Source of the DNA: Chloroflexota bacterium
GTDB lineage: Bacteria; Chloroflexota; Ktedonobacteria; Ktedonobacterales; JADMIN01
Length of the DNA stretch: 64,000 nt
Direction of reading: 5' to 3'
Assembly (NCBI GenBank): GCA_021323855.1
Contig: JAJPKE010000016.1
Span: 1-64,000, forward strand
A model generated the notes under the pieces. The model was not told the DNA's origin. It searched no databases and worked only from the letters and a program-made list of their open reading frames with translations. Below, in pieces: positions 1 through 7,134 of this stretch; the stretch's first letter is position 1, and the number at the start of each line of letters is the position of its first letter. The translations under genes were made by a program, and so were the position numbers.

Positions 1-84
1 CGTATCTTCTCGCGTTTCGACAAGTTGGACCGCTCCTACCTGGGCTTCGTCCACTTCGTCTGCGCGCTCGTCTGGTTACGGTAA
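1..84 (+). mobile_element. IS5-type transposase, C-terminal end (cut by window edge)
   Basis: The window opens inside a reading frame that ends at TAA 82-84. The 27 visible residues contain RIFSRFDKLDRSYLGFVHF, which resembles the C-terminal end of IS5/IS4-group DDE transposases, where a short RxFSRFDKLD-like stretch precedes the stop. No terminal inverted repeat could be recognised because the rest of the element lies to the left. The neighbouring 89-832 gene converges on it with a 4-base gap, so the right end of the element, if intact, would overlap that gene's 3' end. The identification rests on a short stretch of residues. Confidence 0.6.
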
Positions 85-88
85 AATG

Positions 89-832
89 TCAACAGAACCT
101 AGTTATTTGAGGATAACGGCGTTGATAGGCATAGAGGCCAAATAGGAGCGAGATTCTTGCCCATTCCCACATCCAGTCATCGAACCGATCAATATTGTGT
201 ATAGCTTTCTGGCGTGTTTCCCACAAATCCATGAGCGCTTCGACGGAAAGAGGACTACCTTCGGGTCCTTTTGTTTGCCCTCTCTTTTCTGGCTTTCGCC
301 CCTCCATGAGTAAGGTAATTGGATCGCGGAGAGCATCTATATCCATGTTTGACCTTGCTATGATATCTTGAAGCTGCTTCTTCGCATGACGCACCTGTTG
401 AGCATCTTTGGTCTTTATCTGTTTTACAAGACGCTGAGCGGTACGACGGGCCACGTCCAAAGAGGGTGGCTTCACCCGCTCTGCCCAGCTTCTCATCACA
501 AGTTTGACCTGAGCAAGTGATACTCCGCCAACATCTTCACCAAAGAATATCCAGCCTCCCACTGGCAAATTGCATAAATGTATGATGTGAGCGTGCTCCT
601 GCCGACGAGTTTCAAGTAACTTGAGCCAAAGGCTAGCCTGTGCTGGTTTCCAAAGACCGCGTTCACCTTCCTCCGGCTTCCCTATAACTCCGAGCCGGAC
701 CCATTCATAGAGGAGTGATAACGTTGCATTCAGACCTTGGTCGTTAGCTAGTGCAACTAGGTCTGCTGCGGAATAGCGCTTTGCTTGTGCCATCTTACGC
801 TGTGCTTCAGGTGGAATCCACAAATCCGACAT
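89..832 (-). CDS. hypothetical protein with MerR-like N-terminal helix-turn-helix
   Basis: A 247-residue protein of unknown role. Residues about 18-75 (YSAADLVALANDQGL, then YEWVRLGVIGKPEEGERG and LWKPAQASLWLKLLE) have the layout of a MerR-type winged helix: a helix-turn-helix, a recognition helix with a Y-WVRLG core and a wing. The middle (about 115-165) is helical and rich in Lys/Arg/Gln, and the C-terminal part contains Trp-rich DDWMWEWARISLLFGLY. No catalytic motif or membrane segment is evident. It lies between a transposase remnant and a possible ribosomal protein gene, suggesting it belongs to the accessory region at the left edge. The DNA-binding role is inferred from the fold-like pattern only. 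Confidence 0.6.
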   Translation of the reverse strand: MSDLWIPPEAQRKMAQAKRYSAADLVALANDQGLNATLSLLYEWVRLGVIGKPEEGERGLWKPAQASLWLKLLETRRQEHAHIIHLCNLPVGGWIFFGEDVGGVSLAQVKLVMRSWAERVKPPSLDVARRTAQRLVKQIKTKDAQQVRHAKKQLQDIIARSNMDIDALRDPITLLMEGRKPEKRGQTKGPEGSPLSVEALMDLWETRQKAIHNIDRFDDWMWEWARISLLFGLYAYQRRYPQITRFC

Positions 833-874
833 AGGTGTTCCTCTCTGCGTCAGATAAACTGTCCATTGGGTTAA

Positions 875-1132
875 TCAATGGTGCAAGAAAGAAGATAGGA
901 CTCTTGCCACCAAGTCTTGCAGCAAGGCTGAGACGCAGGGAACAAGAACGAGTTGGATACCAATCCATCCCCATCGTTGAATATTCCGGCGGAAACTCAG
1001 ATTAGTGCGAAACCGTTGACGTCTTTTTGTTGGGAATGATCGCTTTTGACTATGTCCCTTGCCGCAATGGCAGCTCCCGTTTGATCGGGAGGGGCAATTC
1101 TTGCGTTTGCCTTTCCGATGAGCACGACTCAT
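875..1132 (-). CDS. possible 50S ribosomal protein bL28 (divergent)
   Basis: An 85-residue basic protein. It carries HCGKGHSQKR, then RRQRFRTNLSFRR and VLVPCVSALL, in the order expected for bL28 (CxxCGKG, a His/Ser/Lys-rich segment, RRFxPNLQ, VxVCxxCL). A strong ribosome binding site (AGGGGGAAG, 1142-1150) lies 9 bases before the ATG, which supports translation. Zinc-binding bL28 forms have two CxxC pairs; here the first is CHC and the second is reduced to a single Cys, so this would be a metal-free or degenerate copy. It might instead be an unrelated basic peptide. It stands apart from other ribosomal genes, next to transposase debris. Confidence 0.45.
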   Translation of the reverse strand: MSRAHRKGKRKNCPSRSNGSCHCGKGHSQKRSFPTKRRQRFRTNLSFRRNIQRWGWIGIQLVLVPCVSALLQDLVARVLSSFLHH

Positions 1133-1381
1133 TTACAATTTCTTCCCCCTGTGAACAATGGTGGATATGTCTAGGAAGCATTTTCGTAGGAAGTACCTGC
1201 CTAGAGGAAATAAAAAGTGGCCCAATTTTCTATAAAATGCGGCTGCTGGAAGTGCGGCTATGCCATTTAGGAGTAGTTTCCCGATCAATGCAAGCCGGTA
1301 GCATGAGTTGCAATCAGATCGTTGTGTGTGGTGTTATTCAGAAAGTTCATTCAACGAGATTCTTACTCAGGAGGTTCATTC

Positions 1382-1543
1382 GTGGCGAAACGATACAGCA
1401 GTCCCCCGGCGATGCAGATAGACCCGAACAAGCGGTACGTAGCGGTGTTCCATACCGATAGGGGCGACTTTCAGGTGGAACTCTTTGCCAAACAGGCGCC
1501 AGTCACCGTCAACAATTTCGTGTTTCTCGCGCCTGCACGGTAA
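1382..1543 (+). pseudogene. truncated duplicate of the cyclophilin gene 5' end
   Basis: The first 50 codons are nearly identical to the start of the intact peptidyl-prolyl isomerase gene at 2844, including the AGGAGGT-type ribosome binding site and the GTG start. Homology stops near 1530, after the segment encoding NNFVFLA, and the frame closes at TAA 1541-1543 after four more codons. The catalytic part ([18 protein letters not shown]) is absent, so the product would be an inactive 53-residue peptide. All seven differences between the copies in the shared stretch are synonymous third-position changes, implying that both copies were once under protein-level selection before this one was cut. 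Confidence 0.85.
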
Positions 1544-1710
1544 GTTTGTCTGTCACTGGTGTGTTATTGCGAGTTGTTTGGTGCTGGTGATGACGGCCTC
1601 TTTGGCTCGCGCACGCACAATACTAAGTTCTGGCAACTGGCAGCAGGATTCCAGAGGCGCATCTAGGCATCCTCAGTAGGACCCATATCCTGGAATGGAT
1701 GTGCCTGCTG

Positions 1711-2367
1711 CTAGGATGAGCCAGGAAGGACGTGTGGCCAGAACGCTTCTTCCTGCCTTCTCCTGTCCACTGTGACGAGCCACCAGTGATAGTGCGGCAA
1801 GATCACCCACGGTCGTTTACGGAATCGCCTGTCCTGCTCCTCACTCTCGGCGTCAGGAGACCAGGCTGATCGATCTAGGAAGTGAAATTGCATGAGTACC
1901 TTGTCACCGCCAGAGTCAAGGTACGAGATTCCGACGACATACACCGCCTCAGGGAGCTGGGTTTGCATGAGTCGCCATGCGGTTCGCGCGCTGATATGCC
2001 GACCAATGGCTTGGTGTTTCTGCTGTTTGGTGGCTACATAGACAACATAATGCTCAGCGACGATCTCTTCCAGGGAGTGGTGCCCGTCGTAGACAAATGC
2101 CGTATACGGGATGCACCTCCTTAACCACCAAGCGACCACCATAACGAAGAGGCTGACGCTTTGGACAAGTGCCAAGATCTTGATGACCCCGTCATAAAGC
2201 CAGGTGATCTGCGCCGCCCCGGCAGGAACCAGAGCAGAAAGCAGCACCGCGAGCAGTGCCGCAGCAACCATCAGAAAAGGGAATGCGAGAAACGCCAGAC
2301 ACCCTCCCAAGACGATTTTCTCGAGAAAGTAGCAGAGTTGAAGCATGCGTTTTGCTTGCTGCATCAT
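1711..2367 (-). CDS. hypothetical membrane protein, two N-terminal TM segments
   Basis: About 218 residues. Two hydrophobic spans occupy roughly residues 18-50 (VLGGCLAFLAFPFLMVAAAL) and 63-85 (ILALVQSVSLFVMVVAWW), followed by a soluble C-terminal half with several Tyr, Trp and His (ILPHYHWWLVTVD). No family was recognised. ATG 2367 is preferred over the longer GTG (2376) because GAAGG at 2376-2380 then sits 8 bases upstream, whereas the GTG overlaps that site. It lies between the truncated and the intact cyclophilin copies and points away from the latter, so it may have come in with the rearrangement that split them. Confidence 0.6.
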   Translation of the reverse strand: MMQQAKRMLQLCYFLEKIVLGGCLAFLAFPFLMVAAALLAVLLSALVPAGAAQITWLYDGVIKILALVQSVSLFVMVVAWWLRRCIPYTAFVYDGHHSLEEIVAEHYVVYVATKQQKHQAIGRHISARTAWRLMQTQLPEAVYVVGISYLDSGGDKVLMQFHFLDRSAWSPDAESEEQDRRFRKRPWVILPHYHWWLVTVDRRRQEEAFWPHVLPGSS

Positions 2368-2843
2368 GAGCATCACCTTCGCTGTTCCCTATGGGGTCCA
2401 AAGGCCGGAGGTCCTGAAGGACGGACGCCCTGCTATCCGACGTGGTTGCCATCTGGGCCAAGTTGAAAAGGACAACATCGCCCCTTCATTGATACCCTTC
2501 GATGACTGAGCGTTGTACATCTAGGTCAGAAAGGTGCCAAGCATGTCCTGAGTCGGTATGGCCAACCTAAAGCGACTTGTATCTCATGAAATAGTGAAGG
2601 TTCCTGGAACATTCATGGGCCGTCTGATGTATGATTGAGGACCGAAAGCACAGTACTGCGAATTTCTTTTATATCCATTGTTGCACCTCTCCTACCGTAT
2701 GAATTAGCAAATTGCTAGAACTTCACCTTGAGGCTCTTACAAAAGTATACCACTGTCCGTTTGCAATAGATTCGTTTGTGTGGCCTACTCAAAAGGTGGA
2801 TTCGATGTTGATACCACTATCTACATATTTAGGAGGTACTTTC
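2368..2843. other. intergenic region upstream of the cyclophilin gene
   Basis: About 475 bases without a convincing gene. It is less GC-rich than the neighbours, particularly 2640-2840, and must hold the promoters of both the minus-strand membrane protein and the cyclophilin gene. A ribosome binding site (AGGAGGT, 2831-2837) ends it. I see no tRNA, no clear terminator and no repeat-family member here. Confidence 0.5.
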
Positions 2844-3356
2844 GTGGCGAAACGATACAGCAGTCCCCCGGCGATGCAGATAGACCCAAACAAGCGGTAT
2901 GTCGCAGTGTTCCATACCGATAGGGGCGACTTTCAGGTGGAACTCTTTGCCAAACAGGCGCCAGTCACCGTCAATAATTTCGTGTTTCTGGCACGCGAGG
3001 GATATTATGACGGTGTGACGTTCCACCGCGTCATCAAGGGCTTCATGGCGCAGGGCGGCGACCCGACGGGGACTGGCACCGGCGGACCCGGCTATGAGTT
3101 CAACGACGAACGCAGCGCGCTGGACCTCAAGCATGACGCGCCGGGCACCCTCAGCATGGCGAACGCTGGTCCGAATACCAACGGCTCCCAGTTCTTCATC
3201 ACCTTCGTGCCGACGCCGCACCTCAACGGCAAACACGCCGTCTTTGGCCGCGTCATCAGCGGCATGGACGTGGTGAACAGCCTGCGCGAGCGCGACCCAG
3301 GGCGCGACCGCCAGCCCGGCGATAAGATTCTGCATATTGATATTCAAGAGAGCTAA
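2844..3356 (+). CDS. peptidyl-prolyl cis-trans isomerase, cyclophilin type
   Basis: A 170-residue single-domain cyclophilin that would catalyse cis-trans isomerisation of peptide bonds before proline, probably in the cytoplasm because no signal peptide is visible. Family motifs are present in order: [30 protein letters not shown] (catalytic Arg and Phe), [26 protein letters not shown] and [19 protein letters not shown]. The length is normal for bacterial PpiB-type enzymes. GTG 2844 is chosen because AGGAGGT lies 6 bases upstream and the same start is conserved in the truncated copy at 1382. It appears to be a single-gene unit, convergent with the histidine kinase at 3372. Confidence 0.93.
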   Translation: MAKRYSSPPAMQIDPNKRYVAVFHTDRGDFQVELFAKQAPVTVNNFVFLAREGYYDGVTFHRVIKGFMAQGGDPTGTGTGGPGYEFNDERSALDLKHDAPGTLSMANAGPNTNGSQFFITFVPTPHLNGKHAVFGRVISGMDVVNSLRERDPGRDRQPGDKILHIDIQES

Positions 3357-3371
3357 CAGCTCATCACACGC

Positions 3372-4862
3372 TCAGGAATGAGCGGGCACACTCCCCTCTC
3401 CTTGCGGGAGAGGGGCCGGGGGTGAGGTCTGGGCGAGCGGGAGCGTGAAGATGAAGGTTGAGCCGTCGCCGGAGACGCCGTTGCTCTCGACCCAGATGCT
3501 CCCGCCCATCGCCTCGATATAGGACTTGCAGATGGCGAGGCCCAGGCCGGTGCCGTTGACGTTGGAGGCCAGGTCGCGTTCCAACCGCACGAACCGCTGA
3601 AACAGCAGCGGAATCTGCTCTGGGGGGATGCCCAGCCCGTGATCGCGTACCGCAACCTCCACCAGTGGCCGGGCGTTTGTTTTACCGCGCCCACGCCTGG
3701 CGGTCTCCGGCTGCTGGATGCGGGCGGAGATTTCGATAGGACTGCCGGGCGGCGAGTATTTGCTGGCGTTGGAAAGCAGATTGAGCGCCACCTGACGCAC
3801 ATGATCCTGGTCTGCAAAAACCGCCAACTCCGCCGGAATGTTGATATGCAGCTCGCGTTCCTGCTCCCCGGCCTCGCGTGGGTCCAGCAATTCCGTCGCC
3901 GCCAGAATCGTTGGCAACAACGGGAAGGTCGTAGGGTTGGCGGTGGATGCGTCGGCCTCGATGCGCCGCACGCTCAACACGCTTTTGACGAGCGACGCCA
4001 GGTGGTCCGCCGCGCCTGCGCTGCGTTCCAGCATATGTTGCTGGCGCTGGCTCTCGCCGCGTTCGCCCAACTCCTGCGCGATTTCGATATAGCCTTGCAG
4101 CGCCATGATCGGCGTGCGCAACTCGTGGTTGACGCTAGAAATGAATTGATCTTTGAGCCGTTCGAGTTCTTTCTCGCGCGCATAGGCCACACGGATGTCG
4201 CCTAGCTCGCGTTGCGTGCGGCGAAAGCCCCAGGTCGCCGCGAAGATCAGCGCGCCGAACGCCAGTTGCACCGAGATCGGCACAGTGAAGACCACCGGCC
4301 CGTTCGATTGTTGAAGTGTGGCATTGAGCGCGGGCGTATGGTGCGTAAAGAATATCGTTGCGAAGGTAAATATGCTGCTAGCGGCGGTCACCAGAACCAC
4401 GAAGCGCGGGCCGCCAAAGATGCCAGCGACAGCGATAGGTAGTATCAGCAGCGAGAACTCAGGCAGGGTTATCACATCGAGTGGGTTCTGTATCGCATCA
4501 TTGAAGAGCAACAGCACGATCACGCCGGTGATGCCGAGGAAGAACGCCAGCGACGCCAGATTGGCGCGGCGTTTCCAGGTCGCCAGCAGCGCCAGCGCGA
4601 AGAAGACGACGCCGATGCCGTCTTGCGTGCTGCTGTTGAGGCTCTGCGCGGCAACATCGGTCTGGATGGCGAACGGTAGCCCAATCAGCGCAATGCCAAA
4701 GAGCGCCGGCACGATGATGCGCAGCAGCGCCAGACGGCGCCCGGCATCGAACTGTTCGAGCATCGCCCGTTCGGCTGCCGTCGGATTGGTGGAGAGGGAT
4801 TCCGGCGCCGCTGTGGGGGAAGCGGAAGAAGATGTTTGCTCAGCCATTGCAACAACGCTCAC
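3372..4862 (-). CDS. membrane sensor histidine kinase
   Basis: A 496-residue sensor kinase. About six hydrophobic spans fill residues 45-215, with no large extracytoplasmic sensor domain. They are followed by a HisKA dimerisation segment with the phospho-acceptor His at about residue 246 (SSVNHELRTPIMALQGYIEI) and a HATPase_c domain with the N box (NLLSNASKYSPPGSP), G1 box (VRDHGLGIPPEQIPLLFQRF) and GTGLGLAICKSYIEAMGG. It starts at GTG 4862 overlapping the TAG of the upstream response regulator, so the two are translationally coupled and very likely cognate. The last 18 or so residues (TSPPAPLPQGEG...) are encoded by an interspersed palindromic repeat, which evidently displaced the original stop. 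The stimulus is not evident. Confidence 0.92.
   Translation of the reverse strand: MSVVAMAEQTSSSASPTAAPESLSTNPTAAERAMLEQFDAGRRLALLRIIVPALFGIALIGLPFAIQTDVAAQSLNSSTQDGIGVVFFALALLATWKRRANLASLAFFLGITGVIVLLLFNDAIQNPLDVITLPEFSLLILPIAVAGIFGGPRFVVLVTAASSIFTFATIFFTHHTPALNATLQQSNGPVVFTVPISVQLAFGALIFAATWGFRRTQRELGDIRVAYAREKELERLKDQFISSVNHELRTPIMALQGYIEIAQELGERGESQRQQHMLERSAGAADHLASLVKSVLSVRRIEADASTANPTTFPLLPTILAATELLDPREAGEQERELHINIPAELAVFADQDHVRQVALNLLSNASKYSPPGSPIEISARIQQPETARRGRGKTNARPLVEVAVRDHGLGIPPEQIPLLFQRFVRLERDLASNVNGTGLGLAICKSYIEAMGGSIWVESNGVSGDGSTFIFTLPLAQTSPPAPLPQGEGSVPAHS
3390..3428. repeat. family-1 palindromic repeat (CTCACCCC/GAGAGGGG), inside a kinase 3' end
   Basis: The arms CCCCTCTCC and GGGAGAGGGG flank a short loop (CTTGC region) and are followed by CCGGGGGTGAGG. 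The same arrangement recurs near 18134, 21323, 25260, 39225, 48107 and 59977. Here it lies inside the reading frame of the histidine kinase and codes for its C-terminal tail. Confidence 0.8.
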
Positions 4863-5398
4863 TATTCAGATACCGCCGCCGAAGACCGGCTCCCATCGGC
4901 GTTCATCCCATTCGCTCCATTCGTTCCATCCATCGCATCAGTGTCGTTGTTCTCGTCATCCTTGCTCAGCGCGCGCATGCGTTCGAGCCGCTGCTGTGCG
5001 CTGACGCGGATGGCCTCTTCAATCGCGGCGATCAACTCGCGCGGCTTCACTGGCTTATCCAGGTAGAGGTCGGCGCCGCTGAGCATGCCAGCGAGCCGGT
5101 CGCGGTCCTGCACCATCGCGGAGAGAATGATGAGTGGGAGATCGGCGGTGGCAGGGTCGCCACGCAACGCACGCACCACCTGATAGCCGTCGAGCCTGGG
5201 CATACGCACATCCACTACGACGACATCCGGCTGATCCTCATAGAGCCGCAAGAGGCCCTGCTCGCCATCGCAGGCGGAAACCACCTCAAAGTCGCTGAAG
5301 AGTTGCAGCGATGTGACCATCACCTCGTTGAGATGAGGATCGTCGTCAATGATGAGTACCTTACAGCGTTGCCCCATCGGGCGAGTTGCTTCCGCCAC
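4862..5398 (-). CDS. response regulator, receiver domain only
   Basis: A 178-residue regulator with one receiver domain: acidic pocket [10 protein letters not shown] (residues 16-25), phospho-acceptor Asp at about 63 ([15 protein letters not shown]), ILSAMVQD with the conserved Ser/Thr position, and the Lys in LYLDKPVKP. No DNA-binding or enzymatic output domain follows; the last 40 residues are polar and contain a low-complexity Asn/Gly/Met stretch. It is therefore probably a CheY-like relay that acts by protein contact. GTG 5398 is chosen because AGGAGGT lies 6 bases upstream; a longer frame starts at 5416 but has no such site. It overlaps the downstream kinase, which is its likely partner. 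Confidence 0.9.
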   Translation of the reverse strand: MAEATRPMGQRCKVLIIDDDPHLNEVMVTSLQLFSDFEVVSACDGEQGLLRLYEDQPDVVVVDVRMPRLDGYQVVRALRGDPATADLPLIILSAMVQDRDRLAGMLSGADLYLDKPVKPRELIAAIEEAIRVSAQQRLERMRALSKDDENNDTDAMDGTNGANGMNADGSRSSAAVSE

Positions 5399-5484
5399 TG
5401 CTCGACCTCCTATCAAGACCTACAAGACGTGAACTATTCGCCTATATGTTTATCTAACGAGCGGCGTGCAGAGAGTAACACTGG

Positions 5485-6081
5485 TTAGCTTCTCATCCTG
5501 CCCACGAACAGCGATTTGTGGGTCAGCAGTGTGGGAACCAGCCAGAGCGGATAGACGAGATAGGGGATGCCGGAGATGATCGTTGTGATGAGATCGGTCG
5601 TCGTATGGTGAGCGGCAAGCGTGCCACTCAGCAGGAAATAGAGATCGGCGTAAAAGATCATCGCGCCGGTGATGATGCCCACTGCATATACCCATTTGCT
5701 CAGGCGAAGCAGCCCAATGCCGGTGATGAGGTAGAGCGGCCCCATCATAAAGGCATCCTCGATGCCGCCTGCCAGCGTACCAGGGTCCACCGTGAGATAA
5801 CCGCCCTGCTGGCCGCCGAGAATGTAATTGTACCAGACAGCGCCGAGTGGGTTGGCGTTTGGACCGATGGGGAAGACGTGCGGATTGATGGCGAAGAGAA
5901 CGTAATAGAGCTGCGGGATGCCGGTGATGATGGCCAGGACAATCGAATACACGGCGAGAATCGTGATGACGAGCGGGCGGCTCGACTTCGTTGCGTCGCC
6001 CGCCGCTGGAGCCGTCGCTGCGGCGTTGGGTCTGCTCGTGGCGCTGGTCGTCTGTGCGGAACTGGCATCGCTAGCTTCCAC
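5485..6081 (-). CDS. hypothetical membrane protein, about four TM segments
   Basis: About 198 residues. An N-terminal Ala/Ser/Thr-rich cytoplasmic stretch (about 40 residues) is followed by hydrophobic spans at roughly 45-70, 108-130, 133-155 and 165-185. No family was recognised. GTG 6081 is selected because AGGAGG (6088-6093) lies 6 bases before it; the longer ATG at 6096 would have this ribosome binding site as its own codons. The gene sits upstream of, and co-directional with, the 4862-5398 regulator, with about 86 bases between, so it might be a membrane partner of that signalling pair. That is context only. Confidence 0.65.
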   Translation of the reverse strand: MEASDASSAQTTSATSRPNAAATAPAAGDATKSSRPLVITILAVYSIVLAIITGIPQLYYVLFAINPHVFPIGPNANPLGAVWYNYILGGQQGGYLTVDPGTLAGGIEDAFMMGPLYLITGIGLLRLSKWVYAVGIITGAMIFYADLYFLLSGTLAAHHTTTDLITTIISGIPYLVYPLWLVPTLLTHKSLFVGRMRS

Positions 6082-6629
6082 CTGAAGCCTCCTCATGAGC
6101 GAATAGGCGTGTATGGGACAACAGGGCAACGTTTGCAGGTACGAGTATCTCGTTAGAGTAGCAGGGGTTAGGGCTGGCGTCAAGCCTATTTCTGCGATAT
6201 ATCATCCGTACCATCTCGACTATCAGAGAACTTTTATCCCGGCCCGCCGCTTTCTCCCTGCGCCCGTGCCTGAAAGTTTTGGTAGATGACACGGCTGCGC
6301 ATTGCTGCTATGATGCGTAAACAAGCGATAGCGGTGTTCGCCGGTAGCGCCTCACTCCTCTCATTCCTCAAAGGCGCTCTGGTCGCTGGTCAGCAGCGGG
6401 CGGCGCTAGGCTATGCCACGCCAGCGCATAGACAATGCAGACACAAAATGATCCGGTTCCTGGCCCGGCGGTATGCGGATTGAGATAGGGCGAACGATAT
6501 TGGCGGCGCCTGGCGATGAGGGGCGCGAAATAAAACTGGGGTGAGACGATATGGGGCTACTACAGTAAGCGTCAGGCACATATGCGATATATCCAGTGGC
6601 TGGCAAATGTAAGGTGAAAGGGCTGGCAG
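6082..6629. other. divergent intergenic region between the two signalling modules
   Basis: About 550 bases that separate the minus-strand membrane protein/regulator/kinase set from the plus-strand regulator/kinase pair. It should hold promoters for both. Short frames exist on each strand but show no ribosome binding site with coding-like composition. I saw no tRNA and no repeat-family member. Confidence 0.5.
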
Positions 6630-7127
6630 GTGACAGAACGCGAACAACTCGATGGTCGGCAGGCATCAAAGACGGTGCTGGTGGTTGATGATAATGATGA
6701 TCTCCTGTCCCTGATTGCCGAATCGCTACGCAAGCTGGGTCATTACACCGTTGTGACGGCCCGCGACGGCGCCGAAGGGCTGGAACGCTACTTCGAGGCG
6801 CGCCCAGACTGCGTGGTGATTGATGTGAAGATGCCAAAGCTGGACGGCTATCAACTGGTGAAGGCGCTGCGCGGTGATCCGGATTCTAGCGCGACGCCGC
6901 TCGTCATCCTCACGGCGATGGTGCAGGACAAAGATCAGTTGGCTGGTTTCCTCTCCGGCGCCGACGAGTATCTGACGAAACCCATTGGTCCGCTCGAACT
7001 CGTGCGCGCTATCAGCGACGTGCTGGGCAGAAGCGAGGCAGAACGCCGCCAGCGGCAGCAGGCATTGCTCGAACACCTGGAGCGCCAGGAACGCCAGGAG
7101 CAGCAAGAACGTGGAGAAGGGAACTGA
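6630..7127 (+). CDS. response regulator, receiver domain only (paralog of 4862-5398)
   Basis: A 165-residue CheY-like regulator: VVDDNDDLLSL (acidic pocket), phospho-acceptor Asp at about 65 (VVIDVKMPKLDGYQ), ILTAMVQDKDQLAG and the Lys in YLTKPIGP. The stretch LDGYQLVKALRGDP and the AMVQDxDxLAGxLSGADxYL segment closely match the regulator at 4862, showing that the two came from one duplication. The C-terminal end is a Gln/Glu/Arg-rich helix (ERQERQEQQERGEGN) with no output domain. GTG 6630 has AAAGGG some 7 bases upstream. The kinase at 7135 follows after 7 bases and is the presumed partner. Confidence 0.92.
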   Translation: MTEREQLDGRQASKTVLVVDDNDDLLSLIAESLRKLGHYTVVTARDGAEGLERYFEARPDCVVIDVKMPKLDGYQLVKALRGDPDSSATPLVILTAMVQDKDQLAGFLSGADEYLTKPIGPLELVRAISDVLGRSEAERRQRQQALLEHLERQERQEQQERGEGN

Positions 7128-7134
7128 GGCACCT

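Noticed and set aside
1027-1461. A 144-codon plus-strand frame across the truncated cyclophilin copy
   Set aside because: It is in a different frame from the cyclophilin remnant and overlaps the bL28-like gene on the other strand; composition is not coding-like.
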